NCBI GenBank assembly: GCA_002342365.1
Contig: DDPV01000018.1
Coordinates: 39,635 to 95,357, forward strand
Source of the DNA: Burkholderiales bacterium UBA2459
GTDB lineage: Bacteria; Pseudomonadota; Gammaproteobacteria; Burkholderiales; Burkholderiaceae_E
Direction of reading: 5' to 3'
Length of the DNA: 55,723 bases
The first letter of the stretch is position 1. The number at the start of each line of letters is the position of its first letter. The position numbers and the translations under genes are program-made. Positions 33,727-41,887 of this stretch are shown here, piece after piece. The notes under the pieces are model-generated. The model saw only the letters and a program-made list of their open reading frames with translations. It had not been told where the DNA came from and ran no database searches.

Positions 33727-33842
33727 CATCCGAACTGAAACGGCCGCAAAACCCTCATCCTCCTCGAATCCAGGCCCTAGGCTTTTCTTCGGATTGAATG
33801 CTCTTGACTGGCTTCTCTTTTTACTTCTTTGAAAGGATCATC

Positions 33843-34379
33843 ATGTTTACGACCCCTGAACAATACATCGCCGCACACAAGGCCGCCATCGACACCCTTC
33901 ACGCTGTTGCGATGAAGTCGGTCGAAGGTTTCGAGCGCATGATGGAGCTCCAGCTCCAGGCAACCAAAGCCTCCATGGCTGAGAGCAACGAGCAGGTCAA
34001 AGCCCTGTTGTCGGCCAAGGACGCCAAGGCGCTCAGCGACCTTGCTGCCCAAGGCATGCAGCCTGCTTCGGACAAAGCCACATCCTACGCCAAGCATGTT
34101 TATGACATCGCCCGCGAAACCAGCGCTGAAATTGCCAAGCTCTACGAAACCCAAATGAGCGAAGCCAACAAGCAGGTTTTTGCCTCCATCGAAAGCATCG
34201 CCAAGAATGCACCCGCTGGGTCCGAAGGCGTTGTGTCTTTTGTGAAGACAGCCATGGCCGCATCCAACAGCGCCTGGGACCAGGTCAGCAAGACGACCCG
34301 CCAGGTTGTTGAAATGGCAGAAGCCAACGTTGCCGCCGTAGCCAAGGCGCCCCGCGCCGCCGCCCGCAAAGCCGCCTGA
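33843..34379 (+). CDS. phaP: Phasin (PHA granule-associated protein)
   Basis: Phasins coat polyhydroxyalkanoate granules and control their number and size. The 178-residue protein is alpha-helical and rich in Ala, Lys, Glu and Met. It begins MFTTPEQYIAAHKAAIDTLHAVA, as in Burkholderiales phasins, and ends in a basic Ala/Arg/Lys tail (PRAAARKAA) of the type seen in granule- or DNA-contacting phasins. The start at 33843 has AAAGGA eight bases upstream; an in-frame ATG at 33798 adds a hydrophobic stretch not seen in the family. A strong promoter with flanking palindromes precedes it and a long hairpin follows. Its presence implies PHA synthesis genes elsewhere. Confidence 0.93.
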   Translation: MFTTPEQYIAAHKAAIDTLHAVAMKSVEGFERMMELQLQATKASMAESNEQVKALLSAKDAKALSDLAAQGMQPASDKATSYAKHVYDIARETSAEIAKLYETQMSEANKQVFASIESIAKNAPAGSEGVVSFVKTAMAASNSAWDQVSKTTRQVVEMAEANVAAVAKAPRAAARKAA

Positions 34380-34394
34380 GGCATTTAACGGGAA

Positions 34395-34428
34395 TGAAGC
34401 GGCCGGATCAGTCGATCTGGCCGCTTCA
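34395..34428. terminator. Long stable hairpin after phaP
   Basis: TGAAGCGGCC pairs with GGCCGCTTCA, followed inward by one G-T wobble and a GATC/GATC pairing, giving a 15-bp stem with a four-base loop. It begins 15 bases after the phasin stop and 39 bases before the convergent oxidoreductase stop. There is no T run after either side, so it is either a factor-assisted terminator or a 3' stabiliser of an abundant mRNA. Confidence 0.6.
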
Positions 34429-34466
34429 GCGCCGAGCCGTGAAGCGCCATTTGCTTCAGTGCTCCG

Positions 34467-37400
34467 CTACCCGGCGCGAGTGACTACGCTTTCGCGATGC
34501 CGGTGCAGTTCTACCACCTGCTCCTTGACCTGATGGTTTGAAGCGATCGACGTGTTGTTTGGGTCCTGGGGTGGATCCTCAGCGAAAGCCTGATCAAACC
34601 GCTCGACTGATTGCTTCCATCGCGCTTGAGCGTCTTTGAAATGGCGCTCTTTCACATGACCAAAGCCACGGATATGCTCGGGAATCTGAGCGAGCACAAC
34701 CAGCGCTTGATAAGCCTCCGCAAGTCGAACTCTTGCCTGTGGTGGGGCTAGTGTTTCCTCCAAGCGCTCAAGCGCACGGCGAAGTCCGGCTTCATACTGC
34801 GCAATCCAAGCCCGCTCTTTTTTCCGTTCCTCGCTGTAGCCAAAGGGATCAAGAGCAGTGCCACGCAAAAACTTCAAGTGTTGAAGCAAGCCAAAGGCCT
34901 TCATCATCCAGGGACCATAATCGGACTTGATCAAATGGCCGTTCGCGTCCATTTTTGACAGCAGCGGCGGGGCCAGGTGAAAGCGTAAACGCATCGGACC
35001 TTCAAAGTGGTCCTGAAGTTTGACGGCAAAGGCGGGGTCTGCGTACAGCCTTGCGACTTCATACTCATCCTTGTAGGCGAGCAGTTTGGCAAAGTAGCGA
35101 GCCACCGCGGTCGCAAGCGGTCGGGTATCGATCGAATCAGCGCTGTCCGGATCGCTTGCTGCAGAAAGCTTGGCCCGGTCGCGAACCGCAGCCTCCACCT
35201 TCAAGGCACGCTCGACCAATTGCTCATAGCGATCCACAAGACCCTGATCCTGATAGGCCAGCAAATGTTGCTTACGGTGCTTGAGCAAGCCCGAAAAACT
35301 CGTCTGGCTCGCCAGGGCTTCGCCCTTGCTGCGTGTTGAAGCAATGGCCCGGCTTTGCGGGACAGCACTCGAACCGGATCGCGCCTGAAGCGCAAGCGCA
35401 GTCACGGCGTACAAATCCACCGCGGCGCGCCTTCCCCACAAAAAGGCTTGTCGGTTTTGCTCGACCGCGGTGTCGTTCAGTTCAATCGCACGATCGATCG
35501 CTTGCGCGCTGACCGGGATCATGCCTTTTTGCCAGGCGTAACCAAGCAAAAACAAATTGGCCGCAATCGAGTCGCCAAGCAAGGCCTCGGCCAACCTGGT
35601 GGCGTCGACAAAGTCAGCCTGACCCTCGCCCACCACATCAAGAATGGCCGATTCCATCGAACCGAGCGGAAACTTCCAATCGGCATTGCGTGTGAAGTCT
35701 GCGGTGGGGATGGCGGCCACATTGGCCACGACCCGCGTTCCCGACCTGAGTTTTGAGAGGGCATCCTTGCCCGAGGTCACCACCACATCGCAACCGAGTA
35801 CCGCGTCGGCGGCAGCAAGGCCGATTCGCGGCGCATGCAACTCATCGATCTGATCGGCAAAGCGCACAAAGCTCATCACCGCGCCGTTTTTCTGGGCAAG
35901 GCCGGCCATGTCCAAGACCGTGACGGCCTTGGCCTCCAGATGGGCAGCCATGCCAAGCAAAGCGCCGATGGTCACCACGCCAGTGCCGCCAATTCCGGTG
36001 ACCAAAAGCGCATAGGGTTTTTCCAGACCCGGTAACTGCACCTCAGGCAAGGAGAAATTCAAGGCATCGTCAGCGACCTTACTGGCCTTACCGCGCCGTG
36101 GTTTGGCGCCCTCAACGCTCACAAAGGAGGGACAAAAGCCCTCCACACAAGAAAAATCCTTGTTGCAACTGCTTTGATTGATCCTTCGCTTCCGACCCAT
36201 TTCGGTCTCAAGCGGTTCGATCGACACACAATTAGCCTGCACGCCACAATCGCCGCAACCTTCGCAGACCGCATCGTTGATGAAAACCCGCCGCTGCGGG
36301 TCGGGAAAGGCGCCGCGCTTGCGGCGTCTGCGCTTCTCAGCGGCGCAGGTCTGGTCATAGATCAGGACTGAAACGCCATCGAAGTCGCGCAGCCCGCGCT
36401 GCACCGCATCAAGGTCGCGACGATGGTGGGTGGACACGCCCGCTGGGAAGTAACCCACCGGATATTTTTCCGGCTCATCGCTTACCACTTCGATGCGTTC
36501 CACGCCCTCTGCGCGGACCAGCTGAGCAATCATTTGTGGGCTCAACAGCCCATCGTGACGCTGACCGCCAGTCATCGCAACCGCATCGTTAAAAAGAATC
36601 TTGAAGGTGATCCGAGTACGGCTTGCAAGCGCATGCCGGATGGCGAGTGAACCCGAGTGAAAAAAGGTGCCATCGCCCAGGTTTTGAAACACATGCTCGG
36701 TTGTACTGAAGGGTGCCTGGCCCACCCAGGTCATCCCCTCGCCGCCCATTTGCGAAAAAGTGGTGGTGGAGCGATCCATCCACATCGCCATGTAGTGACA
36801 ACCGATCCCGGCGTGGGCCCGTGAGCCTTCGGGCACCTTGGTCGAGGAGTTGTGGGGACAACCAGAGCAAAAATAGGGAATGCGCTCGATGGTCTGAACC
36901 TGTTTACCGCCGCCTTCCTCACGCGCCTGCAAGGCCTTCAGGTGGGCTTGCATGCGCTCCATGACCTCACGCTGCTGCGGATCATCCGAATCGAAAAGCG
37001 GCAGCAAGCGCTGGGCAATCAGCCTTGCGCAAAGCGCAGGCGAGAGTTCGCCCGCTTCGGGAACCAGTGCCTGCCCCCGATCGTCGCGCTTGCCGACGAT
37101 CCTGGGAGCAGCGGCCTTGCCGTAACACTGCTCCTTGAGCTGACTCTCGATCAGCGAGCGCTTTTCTTCAATCACCAACACCTCGCCTGCGCCGTCGACG
37201 AAGGCCGCAGCACCAAGGGGCTCAAGCGGCCAGGGCATGGCCACCTTGTAGGCCTTAAGCCCGATGCGTTCAGCACTGACTTGATCGATGCCGAGATCTT
37301 GCAGCGCCTGCATGCTGTCAAGCCAGGCCTTACCGCTTGAGACGATCGCAAGCTTAGCGGCAGCGCCTCCGCGCTCGGTGTCGGCCACCCCAAAAAGATT

Positions 37401-38225
37401 GCGGTCGAGCCGGTTCGCTCGGGCGTAAGCCAGCGCAGCGGGGATCTTGTAGCGCACCAACCGCTCTTCGAGCTTCGGGAATGGCTCTTCGGGCCAGCGC
37501 CCGTGGAGACCCCCAGGCGGCATGTCCAAGCCGCTGGGCAGGATAGGCACAAGCCTGCTGGGGCTGACATCGACGATGCCGGCTGCCTCGATCGTGTCGG
37601 TGACCGCCTTGATCGCAACCCACACGCTTGCAAAGCGTGACATCGCAAAACCATGCAAACCGTAATCGATGTAATCCTGAACGCTCGCTGGCGCCAGCAC
37701 CGGCATGGAGACCGCGATAAATACATGATCGACTTGAGCGGCAACGGTGGACGATTTCGCGCCGTGGTCATCCCCGGCAATCGCCAGTACGCCGCCGTAA
37801 GCTGCAGTTCCTGCCTGGTTGGCGTGCCGCAGCACGTCGCCGCTTCGGTCAACCCCGGGCCCTTTGCCGTACCAGATACCGAAGACGCCGTCGTACTTGG
37901 CGTCGCCGTGAATGTGCAATTGCTGCGTGCCCCACAAGGCGGTGGCCGCAAGGTCTTCATTAAGCCCAGGCTGAAACTTGATATGGTGGGTCTTGAGTTG
38001 CTTGGAGGCCTTGTAAAGCGCCTGGTCGTAACCGCCAACGGGCGAGCCACGATAGCCGCTGATATAGCCGGCGGTGTTTAAGCCTGCTGCGAGATCCCGC
38101 TGCCTTTGCATCATCGGTAATCGAACCAGCGCCTGTGTGCCGGTGAGAAACACCAGACCCTCGATCGCCTCGTAGCGATCATCGAGCGTCATCTGCTGCA
38201 TACGAAGTTCGTGGGGATGGTTCAT
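34467..38225 (-). CDS. Fused indolepyruvate:ferredoxin oxidoreductase family protein
   Basis: This 1252-residue protein joins what are separate subunits in archaeal enzymes. The N-terminal pyrimidine-binding thiamine-diphosphate region is followed by CSGCPHNSST near 452 and a TPP-binding part with LGDGTFFHSG near 520. A 4Fe-4S region (CEGCGDCGVQANC, about 652, with further cysteines to about 700), a gamma-subunit domain starting at LLVTGIGGTGVVTIGAL near 740, and a C-terminal domain of unknown function (about 950-1170) complete it. Such proteins decarboxylate 2-oxo acids (aryl or branched) to acyl-CoA, passing electrons to ferredoxin, and occur widely in aerobic betaproteobacteria. Its start overlaps the upstream CinA-like gene by four bases. 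Confidence 0.9.
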   Translation of the reverse strand: MNHPHELRMQQMTLDDRYEAIEGLVFLTGTQALVRLPMMQRQRDLAAGLNTAGYISGYRGSPVGGYDQALYKASKQLKTHHIKFQPGLNEDLAATALWGTQQLHIHGDAKYDGVFGIWYGKGPGVDRSGDVLRHANQAGTAAYGGVLAIAGDDHGAKSSTVAAQVDHVFIAVSMPVLAPASVQDYIDYGLHGFAMSRFASVWVAIKAVTDTIEAAGIVDVSPSRLVPILPSGLDMPPGGLHGRWPEEPFPKLEERLVRYKIPAALAYARANRLDRNLFGVADTERGGAAAKLAIVSSGKAWLDSMQALQDLGIDQVSAERIGLKAYKVAMPWPLEPLGAAAFVDGAGEVLVIEEKRSLIESQLKEQCYGKAAAPRIVGKRDDRGQALVPEAGELSPALCARLIAQRLLPLFDSDDPQQREVMERMQAHLKALQAREEGGGKQVQTIERIPYFCSGCPHNSSTKVPEGSRAHAGIGCHYMAMWMDRSTTTFSQMGGEGMTWVGQAPFSTTEHVFQNLGDGTFFHSGSLAIRHALASRTRITFKILFNDAVAMTGGQRHDGLLSPQMIAQLVRAEGVERIEVVSDEPEKYPVGYFPAGVSTHHRRDLDAVQRGLRDFDGVSVLIYDQTCAAEKRRRRKRGAFPDPQRRVFINDAVCEGCGDCGVQANCVSIEPLETEMGRKRRINQSSCNKDFSCVEGFCPSFVSVEGAKPRRGKASKVADDALNFSLPEVQLPGLEKPYALLVTGIGGTGVVTIGALLGMAAHLEAKAVTVLDMAGLAQKNGAVMSFVRFADQIDELHAPRIGLAAADAVLGCDVVVTSGKDALSKLRSGTRVVANVAAIPTADFTRNADWKFPLGSMESAILDVVGEGQADFVDATRLAEALLGDSIAANLFLLGYAWQKGMIPVSAQAIDRAIELNDTAVEQNRQAFLWGRRAAVDLYAVTALALQARSGSSAVPQSRAIASTRSKGEALASQTSFSGLLKHRKQHLLAYQDQGLVDRYEQLVERALKVEAAVRDRAKLSAASDPDSADSIDTRPLATAVARYFAKLLAYKDEYEVARLYADPAFAVKLQDHFEGPMRLRFHLAPPLLSKMDANGHLIKSDYGPWMMKAFGLLQHLKFLRGTALDPFGYSEERKKERAWIAQYEAGLRRALERLEETLAPPQARVRLAEAYQALVVLAQIPEHIRGFGHVKERHFKDAQARWKQSVERFDQAFAEDPPQDPNNTSIASNHQVKEQVVELHRHRESVVTRAG

Positions 38226-39079
38226 GTTGCGGTAACTCCCTTTGACACAGACTCAGCCTGAGTCTGAACCTCTAACGCTTCAATGCCCTGCCGGAGTGCT
38301 TCAAAGGCTGCATCCAGCCGTGACGGGTGCGCCTTCACCCCAAGCTCAAGGTGCCGACGCTCGCTTCCGGCGCCCAACGAGGGCAAACAAAAAACCTTGA
38401 CACCCGGGAACTCCTGTTCGACCGATTCCATCACCGGTGTGGCAAGCGATTCCGGTAACTCGTAAACGATCCATGAGCGTTCGGCCCACGCTATCCGATG
38501 ATGCAGGCCAGTCCATAAGTGATCAAGCACCCAGTCGACCATCGGCCATGCCATGACCGGAAATCCCGGTACAAAGCAATGATTACGGATCGAAAACCCG
38601 GGAATCTTGTTGAACGGATTCGGAATGATGCTGGCACCTGCAGGAAACTCCCCCATTTTGAGCCTTTGTTGATTCTCGGGAACACGCATATCGGCACTGC
38701 CGCGACCCTCGGCGGCCATATCAGCGCATCGTTCGGCAATCAGCTGGCCGGCTTCGGGATGCAGCACCAACTCCAGGCCGAGGGCCGCAGCCGCTGCCTG
38801 TCGGGTATGGTCATCCGGCGTTGCACCGATCCCACCGCAACTGATCACCCAATCACCGCGATCAAAACTTGACCGTAGGGCATGGCAGAGCCTTTGTCTG
38901 TCGTCTCCAAGGTATTGCACCCAATCGAGGCTGATGCCCCGGTCCTTGAGTTTTTGCAACAGGCTCGGGAAATGCTTGTCCTGGCGTTTACCCGAAAGGA
39001 TCTCATCGCCAATGATCATCAAACCGACTGACGATCCTTCGCGTTCAATGCCTGCTCCTTGTTGCAGATGCTTACTCAT
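38222..39079 (-). CDS. CinA/MoaB-like molybdopterin-binding domain protein
   Basis: The 285-residue protein resembles the N-terminal (COG1058) half of CinA, a molybdopterin-binding fold. It has GLMIIGDEILSGKRQDKHFP near residue 19, ISCGGIGATPDDHTRQAAA near 80 and NPFNKIPGFSIRN near 153. The deamidase (PncC) half of full CinA is absent, so nicotinamide-nucleotide recycling by that domain is not expected. The function of the short form is unclear. It overlaps the EI24 gene by eight bases and the oxidoreductase gene by four, so it is translated as part of the same unit. Confidence 0.85.
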   Translation of the reverse strand: MSKHLQQGAGIEREGSSVGLMIIGDEILSGKRQDKHFPSLLQKLKDRGISLDWVQYLGDDRQRLCHALRSSFDRGDWVISCGGIGATPDDHTRQAAAAALGLELVLHPEAGQLIAERCADMAAEGRGSADMRVPENQQRLKMGEFPAGASIIPNPFNKIPGFSIRNHCFVPGFPVMAWPMVDWVLDHLWTGLHHRIAWAERSWIVYELPESLATPVMESVEQEFPGVKVFCLPSLGAGSERRHLELGVKAHPSRLDAAFEALRQGIEALEVQTQAESVSKGVTAT

Positions 39080-39965
39080 GGTTTATCCCGATCGACTTAA
39101 AACCCGAAGGGTCGTTTGCTGAAAGCTTCGCAGCCGATGACTCAAGCCGTGAAAGCGTGAAGTGACCAAACACCACCGAAGCAAAAATCGGCGCAACAAG
39201 CCACATCAGCGGAAAGGTGCCCATGGCCGAGACCAAAGCGCCGAGCGACAAAAGCGCAAAGCGCTCGGATTGCATCATCCGTTTTCGTTCCTGAGCATTG
39301 CTCAGACCGCCAAGGCAATCGATGACGAACACCGAAGCGGTCGACCACGCCATCAAAGCGATTAAGGCCAAGGCCGCAAACCAGGGCGCGAGAAACCAAA
39401 GCGGCAGCAACAGCAACAGGCCCGCGGCAAGCCTTGCGAAAACCCAAAAGGATTGGGCGAGCTCACCAAGCAAGGAGCCACCGCTGCGCCCCGCAAGCCC
39501 GGGGTAATCGCTTTGCAGCAAATGGGCACGAATCGCGGGCGTGACGATAAGCCCTGAAATCAGCAACACAAAGAGCCACGACAGGGGAAGTGCAGCAAGC
39601 AGGCCCAGTACCCAGCCGAGAACCGACATTGCGGCCGGCGAGCCCAGTGCCTTTATCACGACCAGCAAGGCCGGCCAGAGCCAACTCGGCAGCACAACCG
39701 CCTTGGCTGCATCGGTCGGATCACCACCTGGCTGAGCGCTACCGGCGTATCCATCTTGGGAATAAGGCACCAGCTCAGCCTGCCAGAACCTCACGCCCTC
39801 TTGAATGCTTTCCAGCAAGGCGGGCAAGGCCCACCACAACAAAAGTCCCACGATCGCAATCGATAAGCCAACCGGCCAAAGCGCCAGCCACCAGTAAGCC
39901 GGCCTGAACATCGCGCGCAGGCCGAGAAACAAACAGTGCACCAAGGCTTTCGGTTGCTGCGTCAT
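39072..39965 (-). CDS. EI24 domain membrane protein
   Basis: The 297-residue protein has about five to six hydrophobic segments and the pattern of the EI24/CysZ-like family. Short amphipathic ends surround membrane spans, with LISGLIVTPAIRAHLLQSDYP in the middle and STASVFVIDCLGGLSNAQERKRMM near residue 230. CysZ proteins are sulfate channels, but the short EI24 proteins of Burkholderiales have no tested role. The start at 39965 overlaps the desaturase stop as ATGA; the next upstream codon (40007) would lie within that gene. Confidence 0.85.
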   Translation of the reverse strand: MTQQPKALVHCLFLGLRAMFRPAYWWLALWPVGLSIAIVGLLLWWALPALLESIQEGVRFWQAELVPYSQDGYAGSAQPGGDPTDAAKAVVLPSWLWPALLVVIKALGSPAAMSVLGWVLGLLAALPLSWLFVLLISGLIVTPAIRAHLLQSDYPGLAGRSGGSLLGELAQSFWVFARLAAGLLLLLPLWFLAPWFAALALIALMAWSTASVFVIDCLGGLSNAQERKRMMQSERFALLSLGALVSAMGTFPLMWLVAPIFASVVFGHFTLSRLESSAAKLSANDPSGFKSIGINHE

Positions 39966-40912
39966 CGGCCAACCATGCGCAAGATTGCAAGCCAGTGCAA
40001 GGACCAAAAGCCTGTACCGTATTGTCTGCCCTCAAGCTGATCGGCGATGCCCGTCATGTGGTATCGCTGATCAAAGTCTGCGGTGCGAAAAATCATGTCC
40101 CACCATGGAAAGAGCACGCCAAAATTGCAACCCATCGCCCTGCCTTCATGGCCGACACCCATCGCATGATGAACGCGATGAAACTGCGGTGAGACGACAA
40201 GCCTTTGCAGCCAGCCCGGCATCCAAACAAGCGCATTGACGTGTTGAAAGCTTTGAACAATGCGCGATAGCACGACAAAAGCGACGAACTGAGACGGTGC
40301 CGCGCCGAGCAACAACGCGGCCATCGCGATGATCAAGTCGCGAATCAAATCATCGAGCAGGTGATTGCGCTGATCGGTCCAGAAAGTCATCTGGCGCTGA
40401 CTGTGGTGCACCGCGTGGAGTGCCCACCACCAACGCCAGCGATGCTGAAAACGGTGAATCCAGTAGTCGATCAGGTCAAACACCAGCAAATAAAGCAGCC
40501 AGGAGAGCCAGGGTAAGGATTCGATCGACAACCACTGATCGATGTTTGGTCGCGAAACACCCCACCAGCGAAGGCTTGCTTCAAGACTGTCCATCAAGGG
40601 AACCAGCAGTGCAAAGGCGATCAGGGGAAAAAGTCCCAGTCGGTGCAAGCAGGTGAAAAGCATATCAAGGCGGGGCGCTGACTTGTCGCGAATCGGCTCG
40701 GCCGGCCAGCGCCGCTCAAGCCAGCCGAGGACAAGCATCATGAACAGCAACTCGTAAACACCCCAGACCAGCCATTCGGTGGCGTCAAAGGCGGCATCCA
40801 GCCCCTGCCCCCAGCCAAGCGCAAACATGAAAGGCTGAATCCAGTGCTCGAATAGCCATTGCTGCGGCAAGGCAATCAGGTTTCGCAAGTCGATGAGATC
40901 GTCCCATGCCAT
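39962..40912 (-). CDS. Sterol desaturase/fatty acid hydroxylase family membrane protein
   Basis: The 316-residue membrane protein carries the three histidine boxes of the non-haem di-iron hydroxylase superfamily: HRFQHR, HAVHHSQ and HRVHHAMG, with further histidines near NHLLDD. The spacing fits the bacterial sterol-desaturase-like group, which hydroxylates or desaturates lipid or isoprenoid chains at the membrane. About four to five membrane spans flank the boxes. The substrate is unknown. It lies 54 bases downstream of the polysaccharide deacetylase gene and overlaps the EI24 gene by four bases. Confidence 0.9.
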   Translation of the reverse strand: MAWDDLIDLRNLIALPQQWLFEHWIQPFMFALGWGQGLDAAFDATEWLVWGVYELLFMMLVLGWLERRWPAEPIRDKSAPRLDMLFTCLHRLGLFPLIAFALLVPLMDSLEASLRWWGVSRPNIDQWLSIESLPWLSWLLYLLVFDLIDYWIHRFQHRWRWWWALHAVHHSQRQMTFWTDQRNHLLDDLIRDLIIAMAALLLGAAPSQFVAFVVLSRIVQSFQHVNALVWMPGWLQRLVVSPQFHRVHHAMGVGHEGRAMGCNFGVLFPWWDMIFRTADFDQRYHMTGIADQLEGRQYGTGFWSLHWLAILRMVGR

Positions 40913-40966
40913 GAGGTTCTGCCCTTCGATGTCTGCGTTCAGTTGGCCAGCGTGCGCGCGGAGCGC

Positions 40967-41887
40967 TCAATACGCCGGGTGGTCCTTGAGCGTGCGAAAG
41001 CAAAAGCCCTTGCTCTTGAGTCCCGCGATCAAGGGATCAAGGCTGGGTGCAAAGGCTTCCTTTCGTGACCAAATCCCCAGGTGCGCCATCAGAATATCGC
41101 CTGGCCTGATCTGATCAAGCGCCTTTTTCAACAGGGCTGCATTGGAGAAACGTTCGCTTGGCAACTCGTCGCCCAAAAAACCTGCGCTTGCCCAGTGCAC
41201 ATGCTGATAACCGCAGTGTCTGGCCGCAGCAAAAGCCGCTTCAGAAGCCTTACCACCAGGAGCGCGCCACCAGTTGCTCAAGCCGGTACCGGTCATCGAT
41301 TCAAAGCGGCTGGCCACCCGCCCAAGCTCCTTGCACAATTGCTCGCCGGTCCAAAGCTGGGTTTTGCCGGCGTGCTCACCAAACTGCGGCCTGGCCTTAA
41401 AGCCTTTGTCCTGACCTGGCGAATCGCTTGCAGGCTGCGGCGGAAAATAAACGTGATCATAGGTGTGATTGCCAAAAGCATGCCCTTCGCGCACCCGCTC
41501 GCGCCAATAGGGCGCCCAAGCCTCATCAAGCGCGAAGTTTCCCCATGGGGTGCGCTCGTTTGCAAGAAAAAAGCTTGCTTTCACCTGATGTTTGTTCAAA
41601 ATCTCTGCAATCAACTCAGCCGAGGCCATGTTGCCGGTGTCAAGCGTGAGGTAAAGAGGCTTGGAACAGGCCGTGGTGATGTCGGATCGGGTCGGAAGCA
41701 GATGCGGCGATTGGCGGCTTTGATGGGCTGTTGTGGCCAGCGCAGCGTCAATCAAGCTCAGCGCAGCGACCAGCAAACCCACCGGTATCGCCAAACGACA
41801 GCCAGCGATGTGCGCAGCGCAAGCGCGCAAAGCCTTCAAAATAGCCCCGGGCTTGAAGCCGCTTGCCACCATCAAGTTTATAGCCAT
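40967..41887 (-). CDS. Polysaccharide deacetylase family protein with altered metal-site motif
   Basis: The 306-residue protein has a secretory N terminus (hydrophobic 31-51, possible cleavage after ALATTA) and a NodB-like fold. Motif 1 is TLDTG (D83-T84) instead of the usual TFDDG, so the metal-binding second aspartate is replaced by Thr. Motif 2 is HTYDH (H141, H145), motif 3 is WWRAPGG (R208), and DILMAHLG (H269) is the fifth motif. Loss of the metal aspartate suggests weaker or different metal use, or a binding role. The start at 41887 overlaps the propeller stop by ten bases; an ATG at 41872 is an alternative. Frames extending further upstream only shadow the propeller gene. Confidence 0.87.
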   Translation of the reverse strand: MAINLMVASGFKPGAILKALRACAAHIAGCRLAIPVGLLVAALSLIDAALATTAHQSRQSPHLLPTRSDITTACSKPLYLTLDTGNMASAELIAEILNKHQVKASFFLANERTPWGNFALDEAWAPYWRERVREGHAFGNHTYDHVYFPPQPASDSPGQDKGFKARPQFGEHAGKTQLWTGEQLCKELGRVASRFESMTGTGLSNWWRAPGGKASEAAFAAARHCGYQHVHWASAGFLGDELPSERFSNAALLKKALDQIRPGDILMAHLGIWSRKEAFAPSLDPLIAGLKSKGFCFRTLKDHPAY

